Shown here one piece after another: positions 1-5,470 of a DNA stretch of 10,559 nucleotides. The notes beneath the pieces were generated by a model, which was not told where the DNA came from, ran no database searches, and saw nothing but the letters and a program-made list of their open reading frames with translations. Source of the stretch: Bacillota bacterium (lineage in GTDB: Bacteria > Bacillota > Clostridia > Oscillospirales > Ruminococcaceae); assembly GCA_023456995.1 (NCBI GenBank), contig JAEWNU010000200.1, positions 1 through 10,559 on the forward strand, given 5' to 3'. The position numbers and the translations under genes were made by a program. Each line of letters starts with the position of its first letter. Within the stretch, counting starts at the first letter, position 1.

Positions 1-62
1 TAAGTCAACTATTTTCAACAAAATAAAATTAATTTGCATAAAATACCTAAAATTCCTTGCCC

Positions 63-91
63 TTGACTTTCGTTTACGTATAGCGTAAACT
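63..91 (+). promoter_or_regulatory. Sigma-A-like promoter with dyad operator in the spacer
   Basis: A -35 box TTGACT (63-68) and a -10 box TAAACT (86-91) lie 17 bp apart, upstream of the DUF1292 gene. The spacer holds a perfect inverted repeat, GTTTACG (72-78) and CGTAAAC (84-90), with a 5-bp centre. The right arm overlaps the -10 box, so a dimeric regulator bound there would contact the polymerase site directly. A dyad between -35 and -10 recalls MerR-family operators, but those usually have 19-20 bp spacers, so the regulator class is open. Confidence 0.6.
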
Positions 92-123
92 ATAGCTAGA
101 AAATGAGAGGAGCAATATAGATT

Positions 124-483
124 ATGAGCGAGCATTGCAATTGTGGTCACGACCACGACCATGAAGAAGATTGCGCTTGCGGCTGTGGCTGCGATTCGGG
201 CGAAGGCGTAATCACCCTCGTTGATGAGGATGGTGTTGAACACGAGTTTGAAGTGGCGGATATGTTAGAGGAAGATGGCGTCCAATATCTTGCCTTAATT
301 CCGGTGATGGAAGACCCTGATGAGTTATTGTCCGACCCCGGTGAGCTTGTGGTGCTAAAAGTTGTCGCCGAGGGCGTTGAGGAATTTCTTGAGGCCATCG
401 AGGATGAATCGGAGTTTAACCGTATTTCCGCTATGTTCATGGAGCGCCTTGGCGAGGACTACGATTTTATTGAAGAAGAATAA
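124..483 (+). CDS. DUF1292 family protein with Cys/His-rich N-terminus
   Basis: A 119-residue acidic protein of unknown function. Residues 1-24 are packed with possible metal ligands: C5, C7, H9, H11, H13, C17, C19, C21 and C23. Residues from about 28 to 92 match my recollection of DUF1292, a small beta-rich domain common in Firmicutes (opening GVITLVDEDGVEHEFEV and later QYLALIPV). The C-terminus is an acidic helix. There is no signal peptide or membrane segment, so it should be cytosolic. The start is supported by GAGAGGAG at 105-112, 11 nt before the ATG. The gene has its own promoter with a dyad in the spacer. No terminator separates it from the structured RNA downstream. The family assignment is fairly sure. 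Metal binding is inferred only from composition. Confidence 0.85.
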   Translation: MSEHCNCGHDHDHEEDCACGCGCDSGEGVITLVDEDGVEHEFEVADMLEEDGVQYLALIPVMEDPDELLSDPGELVVLKVVAEGVEEFLEAIEDESEFNRISAMFMERLGEDYDFIEEE

Positions 484-516
484 TTACGGCTTATGGTCAT
501 AAGATAACATTACGAT

Positions 517-690
517 ACCCTGCGATGTACGACATCCTTTTCCATTTATAATCCGACAAGCATAAATTTGGGGCATTAAGTGTCTCCAACAAACTAGTGC
601 AGACCTCCCGCCTTCCCCATGAGGGATGTCGTGGAAGAAGGGAGCGCGATGTTTGTGGGCGCTCACCCACCTGTCATAGACGGGGTTTTA
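517..690 (+). ncRNA. ssrS: 6S RNA (probable ssrS)
   Basis: The stretch can fold like 6S RNA, the sigma-A polymerase decoy that mimics an open promoter. A closing stem pairs ACCCTG (517-522) with CGGGGT (681-686) and can continue ATG (525-527) with CAT (675-677). An apical arm pairs CTCCC (605-609) with GGGAG (640-644) and CTTCC (612-616) with GGAAG (633-637). The 3' side of the large unpaired bubble holds the small hairpin GTGGG (655-659)/CCCAC (666-670). Phrases such as CCTGCGATGT, TCCGACAAG and CTCCAAC resemble clostridial 6S sequences as I remember them. The ends are approximate, and the 3' tail may run to the terminator near 815. A competing pairing exists between ACGACATCC (529-537) and GGATGTCGT (624-632). 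No convincing promoter is visible; TAACAT (505-510) is a weak -10, so processing from the upstream transcript is possible. A covariance-model match would settle it. Confidence 0.62.
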
Positions 691-733
691 TACGGGGAAG
701 GTAACGGCATTGTGGGGTGTTGTTTTGCCCTGA

Positions 734-765
734 TAACGCGTCCGCCCTAAAAAGTAATCGCGTTA
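734..765. repeat. Inverted repeat ahead of terminator
   Basis: TAACGCG (734-740) and CGCGTTA (759-765) are perfect complements around an 18-nt loop. They sit between the 6S-like fold and the terminator hairpin. This may be a 3' tail hairpin of the RNA precursor or a protein site. Nothing else distinguishes the two. Confidence 0.4.
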
Positions 766-768
766 AAA

Positions 769-815
769 ACGGAGCAGCGAAGACTGATTGTCAACGTTGC
801 TTCGTTTTCTTTTTT
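769..815 (+). terminator. Rho-independent terminator after the 6S-like RNA
   Basis: An 11-bp stem pairs ACGGAGCAGCG (769-779) with CGTTGCTTCGT (795-805), with two G-T wobbles. A 15-nt loop can itself form GAC/GTC. The stem is followed by TTTTCTTTTTTC. This is the first strong terminator on the plus strand and would end both the 6S-like transcript and any read-through from the DUF1292 gene. Confidence 0.8.
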
Positions 816-1095
816 CAGAGCACACTATCAGCTGGATGAAGTAATTTGTATGTAGTTTGGCGTAACCTCGGAGTATAAGGGTATTTATAAACAACCGCTT
901 ACTTTTCTTTCATATAGAAATTCGGTATCGACTAGAAAACCGCAACCTATAATAAAAAAAGCAATGACTTCATCTGATTGAATAATTTTGGGGCACCATA
1001 AAAAAGAAGATGAGATGGGTTACTAAAGAAATGCAACTATAATTCTCTTTTTTAAAAAACAAAGGCATAACCGGCACATGTTCCGCTCAAAATAA
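816..1095. other. AT-rich non-coding stretch upstream of spoIIQ
   Basis: No open reading frame with a ribosome binding site is visible in about 280 nt. TATAAT occurs at 948-953 and 1038-1043 without a good -35 partner. GATGAAGT (835-842) and ACTTCATC (967-974) are complementary, with short extensions (ATCA 827-830 with TGAT 975-978; ATT/AAT inside), so a long-range stem is possible. The spoIIQ promoter should lie here, but I cannot place it convincingly. Confidence 0.5.
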
Positions 1096-1104
1096 GGGCG
1101 GAGG
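1096..1104 (+). promoter_or_regulatory. Ribosome binding site deciding the spoIIQ start
   Basis: GGGCGGAGG lies 8 nt before the ATG at 1113. The in-frame GTG at 1104 overlaps this site, so it cannot be the start used. This places translation at 1113. Confidence 0.85.
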
Positions 1105-1112
1105 TGCAAAAG

Positions 1113-1877
1113 ATGTCTGATCGTTCCGAAAATAAATTTACAGGTTTTTTAAGTGGTAAAGGCTTTTATGTTGTGCTGGCTTTCTGTCTGGCGGGCGCGG
1201 GAACCGCGGCTTATCTCGCAATGGAAACCGGCACAGGAGACGCAACCGTTCAACCCCCGACACAGCCCAGTACGATAACGCGTGAGTATTCGGCGGCGGA
1301 TGAATGGAACTTCCCTCAGCTGGAGGAGGCGGCAGGAAAACAAGACGGCGTCAAAATAGAATCATCGCAGTCGTCCTCCTCTTCCTCAAAGGCGCAATCC
1401 TCTTCGAGTCAGCCTGCAGAGCGATCCACCGGCTCAGGGCAGTCCGGCGTGCCGGCGTCATCAGCCAAATTGTCCTTGACCATGCCGATTGAGGGTAAAG
1501 TATTCACGCCTTACTCCAATGGTGCACTGGTCAAGAGCGAGACGCTGGGCGACTGGCGTACCCATAACGGCGTTGATATTTCAGCCGAGCAGGGTGCCGC
1601 GGTTAAGGCGGCTGCCAAAGGCAAGGTAACGGCTGTACGTTCTGACTCGCTTTGGGGCTATGTGGTGGAAATTACGCACTCGAACGGCGTGGTTTTGCGC
1701 TATTGCGGTTTGGCCAAGCAGCTTTCGGTTAAAGAGGGCGATTCGGTCAAGCTGGGTCAGGTGATCGGGCTTGTCGGCTATATTCCCGCAGAAAGCCTCA
1801 TGCCGTCTCATCTGCACTTTGAGTGCAAGCAAAACGGCAAATTTATTGATCCTATGTCCACAATGAGTAAAAAATAA
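1113..1877 (+). CDS. spoIIQ: Stage II sporulation protein Q, M23 (LytM) domain
   Basis: A 254-residue bitopic membrane protein of the forespore. In sporulating Firmicutes, SpoIIQ pairs across the intermembrane space with the mother-cell SpoIIIA machinery to drive engulfment and form the feeding channel. A short basic N-terminus is followed by one membrane helix (about 18-37), a Ser/Gln/Pro-rich linker (about 84-116) and an M23 domain (about 122-248). The zinc ligands are all present: H151 and D155 (HNGVD) and H233/H235 (SHLHF). Bacillus subtilis SpoIIQ lacks a complete site, whereas clostridial SpoIIQ keeps it, so endopeptidase activity is plausible. The gene stands alone here, with no spoIID or spoIIID beside it. 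The start at 1113 is set by the GGGCGGAGG site. A generic M23 peptidase is the alternative, but the short length, single N-terminal helix and linker favour SpoIIQ. Confidence 0.82.
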   Translation: MSDRSENKFTGFLSGKGFYVVLAFCLAGAGTAAYLAMETGTGDATVQPPTQPSTITREYSAADEWNFPQLEEAAGKQDGVKIESSQSSSSSSKAQSSSSQPAERSTGSGQSGVPASSAKLSLTMPIEGKVFTPYSNGALVKSETLGDWRTHNGVDISAEQGAAVKAAAKGKVTAVRSDSLWGYVVEITHSNGVVLRYCGLAKQLSVKEGDSVKLGQVIGLVGYIPAESLMPSHLHFECKQNGKFIDPMSTMSKK

Positions 1878-1888
1878 AAGTCTTAATA

Positions 1889-1920
1889 TGCAAAGGGCTG
1901 CAAGGCGCGGCCCTTTTTGC
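1889..1920 (+). terminator. Terminator after spoIIQ
   Basis: AAAGGGC (1892-1898) pairs with GCCCTTT (1910-1916) around an 11-nt loop. The stem can extend through TGC/GCA past a two-T bulge, and the 3' side carries a five-T run. It lies 11 nt after the spoIIQ stop codon and isolates that gene from the next. Confidence 0.8.
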
Positions 1921-2003
1921 ATTGATTAAAACTAATTTAAGATTCGACTTACAGGGTGTGTCTCAAACCGCTGGTAATAGACTCAGAAATGTCGCATAAG
2001 AAT

Positions 2004-2033
2004 TAATATTTACACGCAGGTGCATCATATACT
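2004..2033 (+). promoter_or_regulatory. Sigma-E-like (mother-cell) promoter
   Basis: TAATATT (2004-2010) fits the sigma-E -35 pattern KMATATT at all positions. CATATACT (2026-2033) fits the -10 pattern CATACAnT at all but one. The spacer is 15 bp, in the usual 14-15 range. A start point near 2040 would leave the AAAAGGAGG ribosome site (2047-2055) intact. The consensus comes from Bacillus subtilis, so sigma-E use is inferred from the match. Confidence 0.55.
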
Positions 2034-2065
2034 TTTGAGAGAACATAAAAGGAGGCTGAGGCGTC

Positions 2066-4021
2066 GTGCAACGACAAACTGCTAATGATTTTGATCATGC
2101 ATCGCTGGAAGCGATGATGGAACGATACCGTGCCGAACTGCTGCGTTATCAGCGGGCAACCCCGCCGGGCAAGCCAACGCTGGCTCAAAATCTCGAAACA
2201 TCTGAAAAAGGCAGAATGGATCGAATTTCAACGGTGGTAGAGCAAAAGCCAGCTACGCCGCCCAAGGCAGAAATAAAACCGCCGACAGCACAAACTGTTA
2301 ACACAAGAAAAGCAGTGGTACAGCCGGAGGTTCGCCGGGATAAGGTTCTAGTCGATACGCCACCAATAATGCTGCTAACCCCTCGATTCGATGTGTCAAA
2401 CAACAATGAGGATCAGGTTATAATGGCGCCACCAACGCCAGATCTGGAGATTGAAGCGGAAATTTCTGCAGCACCGGTACAGCTAGCGTTACCATCAGTA
2501 TTGCCAGTGCCGCCCTTTTTGAAGCTGCCCCTAACAGCCGCAAATGACATAGCAACAGAAAATATACAAGTGCCACAGGAATCAACACAACTACAATCAG
2601 AGGCCTCAAATACAGCAAATAGCGAGCCTGAGGTATTGTTGCAGCCGGAGGAAGACGGGTCTGACCAAGCACCTGCTCAGCAATCGCTTATCGACGGTGA
2701 TGTTGAACAAAGCCCACAAATTGTTGCACCACAATCTAAGGCCTGCAATGCCGAGAATACCAAGCTTGAGGTATTGCTAAAAGCGGAGAGAGACAGGTCT
2801 GACCAAGTACCTGTTCAGCAAGCGCTTATCGACAACAAGCCCGAACCAATACCACAAATTGATGTACCGCCACCCCTAGCGGCTGTGCCACCAATGCATA
2901 AGTCATATGTTTTGCCAGCGCAACCGCCTGAGCCGATTATAAATAGCAAGTCTATTGCACCTGTCAAAAAAGAAGAGCATGGTTGCATTGCACATACCGA
3001 GTTTGAAAAGTGCGCAGGTGCCTACGGTGTTTTTCGTCCTTACGAGCGGATGGGTAAATATACCCTTGCCTCTTTTTTACAGACACCGGGAGAGGCAATT
3101 CAAACCTTGGTGCGATTCGCTGCCGATGTACCAATGGGCAGCGCTGATGCGATAAGATGTCGCCGCAGCTTTACGGTCAAGTTCTTTTGCCGAGAAGGCG
3201 AGTATGACCTGTTTGGCATGCATCTACCCGTCTCGGTAGGAACTACTGAAAATACTCTGAACGACTGCTGTGCAACTTCGCGTGCCAACCCCAAAACCGG
3301 TTTGCGCACCAGTGCGGCATTTTGGGAGTTTCTTGTAACACATCCAGAGGCGCTGCATGCTACCTTGTGGCTTTATTCCGACCTGGGTACCATTGGCAGC
3401 TATCGCACAATAGATGGCTACGGCTTGCCTTGCACTTGGGTTAATGCCAAGAATGAACGCCGCGCAGTACGCCCGCGTTGGCTGTCACGCCAGCGCCCAC
3501 AAACACTCACACGGTTTGAGGCGGAAGAATTGGCGGGCTCAGACCCCGATGCAGTAGCACGCGATCTGGTTAATGGCCTTCAGGCGGGTGAGCGGCCACA
3601 ATATGAACTGAGTATTCAGGTCATTGAGCCAGATCAGTTCGCTTCTTTGTCTTTTGACCCATTTGACCCGACAGCTATCTGGCCAGCGGAACAGTTTAAG
3701 CCCCAGCGCATTGGGTTACTCACACTGGAAAGGTTGCCAGATGACGTACAAATCGAGCTTAGCTGTGATCGATTCCAACCGGAGAATATCATTCCGGGTA
3801 TTGAGCATGTGCCCGCCCCTCCACAAAAAAGTGGTGATGATTTTACCCAGGTGCAGCAATATTTACGCTCGCTTGGTGAGTTTTCACGCCACAGACTAAT
3901 TGATAATTTAACTGAAGAGCTTCTTAGGTTGCCTCCGCTTTTGCTTGAGCAGGTGCTCATTCTGTTTTCTAGAGCCGATCTTGAGTTTGGCCAGGCGTTA
4001 ACCCTGGCGCTTGGCGGGTGA
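2066..4021 (+). CDS. Catalase-fold protein lacking haem-ligand segment, with disordered N-terminal half
   Basis: A 651-residue protein in two halves. Residues 1-310 are low-complexity, rich in Pro, Gln, Glu and Ala, with a short coiled region near 10-30 and two 46-residue repeats (179-224, 225-270). Residues 313-583 follow the haem catalase core: CAGAYGVF (316-323), VRFAADVPMGSAD (349-361), VKFF, DLFG, RDLVNG, FDPFD (530-534), IWP and PGIE (577-580). Residues 591-650 match the C-terminal catalase-related domain. Key residues are missing: F313 aligns with the distal His, H386 with the catalytic Asn, and the segment carrying the proximal RxxxY ligand is absent, with only about 10 residues joining PGIE to the C-terminal domain. 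Catalase activity is therefore unlikely. The GTG start has GGAGG 10 nt upstream. A sigma-E-like promoter precedes it, and a deacetylase gene follows by 7 nt. A mother-cell structural or coat role is an inference; the function is unknown. Confidence 0.85.
   Translation: MQRQTANDFDHASLEAMMERYRAELLRYQRATPPGKPTLAQNLETSEKGRMDRISTVVEQKPATPPKAEIKPPTAQTVNTRKAVVQPEVRRDKVLVDTPPIMLLTPRFDVSNNNEDQVIMAPPTPDLEIEAEISAAPVQLALPSVLPVPPFLKLPLTAANDIATENIQVPQESTQLQSEASNTANSEPEVLLQPEEDGSDQAPAQQSLIDGDVEQSPQIVAPQSKACNAENTKLEVLLKAERDRSDQVPVQQALIDNKPEPIPQIDVPPPLAAVPPMHKSYVLPAQPPEPIINSKSIAPVKKEEHGCIAHTEFEKCAGAYGVFRPYERMGKYTLASFLQTPGEAIQTLVRFAADVPMGSADAIRCRRSFTVKFFCREGEYDLFGMHLPVSVGTTENTLNDCCATSRANPKTGLRTSAAFWEFLVTHPEALHATLWLYSDLGTIGSYRTIDGYGLPCTWVNAKNERRAVRPRWLSRQRPQTLTRFEAEELAGSDPDAVARDLVNGLQAGERPQYELSIQVIEPDQFASLSFDPFDPTAIWPAEQFKPQRIGLLTLERLPDDVQIELSCDRFQPENIIPGIEHVPAPPQKSGDDFTQVQQYLRSLGEFSRHRLIDNLTEELLRLPPLLLEQVLILFSRADLEFGQALTLALGG
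2600..2875 (+). repeat. In-frame tandem duplication, 138 bp x 2
   Basis: Units 2600-2737 and 2738-2875 have equal length (46 codons) and clear DNA similarity. Shared blocks include GAGGTATTG, GTCTGACCAAG and GCGCTTATCGAC or close variants. At protein level they share EVLL, SDQ-P-QQ-LID and PQI. The units have diverged, so the duplication is not recent. It lies in the disordered half of the catalase-fold protein. Confidence 0.85.
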
Positions 4022-4028
4022 GGCATAA

Positions 4029-4892
4029 ATGCGTAGGTTCTTTTGTATTTCGGTGCGCGCACGGGCAATATACTGCCTTTTAATGGCTGGATTACTGTTA
4101 CATATATCGGCGGCACTGCCCGCTTCAGCGGTAGCGGGTGCAAATGGGGTAGCACTGCCAATTGTTATGTACCACAGTGTTCTCAAAGATAAATCTCTAG
4201 CCGGGCCCTATACCGTTCCCCCCGAGACTATCGAAAGCGATCTTGCTTATATTAAGGCGCACGGATATACAACGATGTTTGTTTCAGAGCTGGCCAACGC
4301 GGTATTAACCGGCCAGACGCTGCCCGAAAAACCAATCATCATAACACTAGATGACGGTTACCTCAATAATTTGACCTATGTGTTACCCCTGTTGGAAAAA
4401 TACGATATGAAAGCAGTTGTCTCGGTGGTAGGGCGCTATAGTGAGTGCTATGCCCAGAAACCTGATCCCAACCCCGCCTATGCGTACCTGTGTTGGGAAG
4501 ATATTGATGCGTTGACCAATACCGGCCGAGTCGAAATAGGCAATCATTCTTACGATATGCACCGAAAGGATATCCGTAAGGGGGCTAAGAAAAAGCTTGG
4601 TGAAAGCGATGCGGATTATTACGAAGCGCTGGTGACCGATGTGGGTAAAGCACAGTCGCTGCTGGAAGAATACTGTGGTATTGTGCCCACCACCTTTACT
4701 TATCCTTTTGGGTATATCAGCAAAGATTCAATACCGATTTTGCAGGAGATGGGTTTTACCGCTATGCTAACCTGCTGCGAAAAAGTCAATATCGTCACTG
4801 GCGATCCCGATGTATTGCAATCGCTGGGCCGATTTAACCGTCCCTATGGTGTTTCCACGCAGCGATTTATGAAGCGAATAGGGGTAGAATAA
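4029..4892 (+). CDS. Secreted polysaccharide deacetylase (NodB domain)
   Basis: A 287-residue carbohydrate esterase family 4 protein, which removes N-acetyl groups from polymers such as peptidoglycan or poly-N-acetylglucosamine. A basic start and hydrophobic stretch (about 13-36) form a signal peptide or anchor, with possible cleavage after the ASAVA segment. PIVMYHS (44-50) opens the catalytic part. Motif 1 is TLDDG (106-110), with catalytic and metal aspartates D108 and D109. Motif 2 is HSYDMH (173-178), the longer spacing seen in IcaB/PgaB-like enzymes. Motif 3 is YPFGY (225-229). The gene starts 7 nt after the catalase-fold gene, with a weak GTGAGG ribosome site inside the end of that gene, so the two are probably co-transcribed and the deacetylase may share the sigma-E-like promoter. 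The substrate cannot be told from sequence; spore cortex or coat polysaccharide is an inference. Confidence 0.85.
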   Translation: MRRFFCISVRARAIYCLLMAGLLLHISAALPASAVAGANGVALPIVMYHSVLKDKSLAGPYTVPPETIESDLAYIKAHGYTTMFVSELANAVLTGQTLPEKPIIITLDDGYLNNLTYVLPLLEKYDMKAVVSVVGRYSECYAQKPDPNPAYAYLCWEDIDALTNTGRVEIGNHSYDMHRKDIRKGAKKKLGESDADYYEALVTDVGKAQSLLEEYCGIVPTTFTYPFGYISKDSIPILQEMGFTAMLTCCEKVNIVTGDPDVLQSLGRFNRPYGVSTQRFMKRIGVE

Positions 4893-4923
4893 ATAAAATT
4901 GAGTAGCGCTTTTTCTTTTAATA

Positions 4924-4932
4924 TGATATACT
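4924..4932 (+). promoter_or_regulatory. Extended -10 promoter
   Basis: TGATATACT carries the TGn extension directly before a near-consensus TATACT (4927-4932). There is no good -35 at the normal distance, which is common for extended -10 promoters. The start point would be near 4939, about 35 nt ahead of the AAGGAGG site. Confidence 0.5.
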
Positions 4933-4989
4933 AAAAATTAAACAAAATCGGTTTTATCGGCTCGACTACCAATAAGGAGGAATATTGGA

Positions 4990-5403
4990 ATGGGATTTGA
5001 AAAATTCGGTAAGATTCTTGGCAACATCGCTTCCACCACCGCAAAGAAGGCTGGCGAGCAGGTTCAAATTGCAAAGTTGGGTATTGACAGAGCTGGGCTT
5101 GAACGTCAGATAGAAGGGGTTTATGCTGCAATAGGGCGGTACTGCTACAGCAAGGTAAAGGCCGGCGAGACAATGCCGGAAGAACTGCTCGACTACTGCC
5201 GTGATATTGATGTACTAATGCAGCAGATTGCTGATCTGGATCTTGAGATTGAACAACATAAAAACGAGCGCGATGCTGCAGAATACAGTGTTGCAACAGA
5301 TATCCCAGAGGACAACACCGCTCCCGTCGCGGAGGTTATAGAGGTAGAGGTTACAGAAACCGTAGAGCCTGTCTTGCCGAAAGAGCCTTCCGATAAAGAA
5401 TAA
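4990..5403 (+). CDS. Small coiled-coil protein of unknown function
   Basis: A 137-residue soluble protein. Residues 1-30 (MGFEKFGKILGNIASTTAKKAGEQVQ) look amphipathic, about 30-95 are helical and probably coiled-coil, and the last 40 are acidic with Val/Glu/Pro repeats and likely disordered. The opening and the stretch with an N-terminal helix, then IEGVYAAIGRYCYSK, recall small clostridial proteins that often end in a zinc ribbon. No zinc ribbon is present here. There is no signal peptide or membrane helix. The start is well supported: AAGGAGG (4974-4980) lies 9 nt before the ATG. It has its own extended -10 promoter and is closed by a strong hairpin, so it is probably a single-gene unit. 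I do not recognise a function. Confidence 0.75.
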   Translation: MGFEKFGKILGNIASTTAKKAGEQVQIAKLGIDRAGLERQIEGVYAAIGRYCYSKVKAGETMPEELLDYCRDIDVLMQQIADLDLEIEQHKNERDAAEYSVATDIPEDNTAPVAEVIEVEVTETVEPVLPKEPSDKE

Positions 5404-5417
5404 ACCACTTATACAAT

Positions 5418-5446
5418 AAGGCCGCACCTGATAGGGTGCGGCCTTT
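5418..5446. terminator. Bidirectional terminator between convergent genes
   Basis: A perfect 11-bp stem, AAGGCCGCACC (5418-5428) with GGTGCGGCCTT (5435-5445), closes a 6-nt loop. It sits 14 nt after the rightward gene and 25 nt after the leftward pdaA stop. The T-tracts are short on both sides (CCTTTAG forward, CCTTATTG reverse), but the stem is very stable. Confidence 0.8.
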
Positions 5447-5470
5447 AGTCATGCATAATATAACAGAGGT

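Noticed and set aside
484..666. Minus-strand open frame of 60 codons over the RNA region
   Set aside because: It has no ribosome site and no recognisable family, and lies entirely over the structured RNA on the other strand.
1065..1094. Sigma-F-like promoter for spoIIQ: GCATA, 15 nt, then GCTCAAAATA
   Set aside because: The boxes fit the consensus well (one mismatch in the -10), but transcription would begin near 1101, inside the GGGCGGAGG ribosome site at 1096-1104. I regard it as a chance match, although sigma-F control of spoIIQ is expected from the family.
1104..1112. GTG start for spoIIQ at 1104
   Set aside because: It overlaps the ribosome binding site. The ATG at 1113 is correctly spaced.
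3634..4186. Minus-strand open frames opposite the catalase-fold and deacetylase genes
   Set aside because: They are antisense to well-supported coding sequence, have Ser/Pro-rich compositions typical of antisense reading, and show no ribosome sites or known domains.
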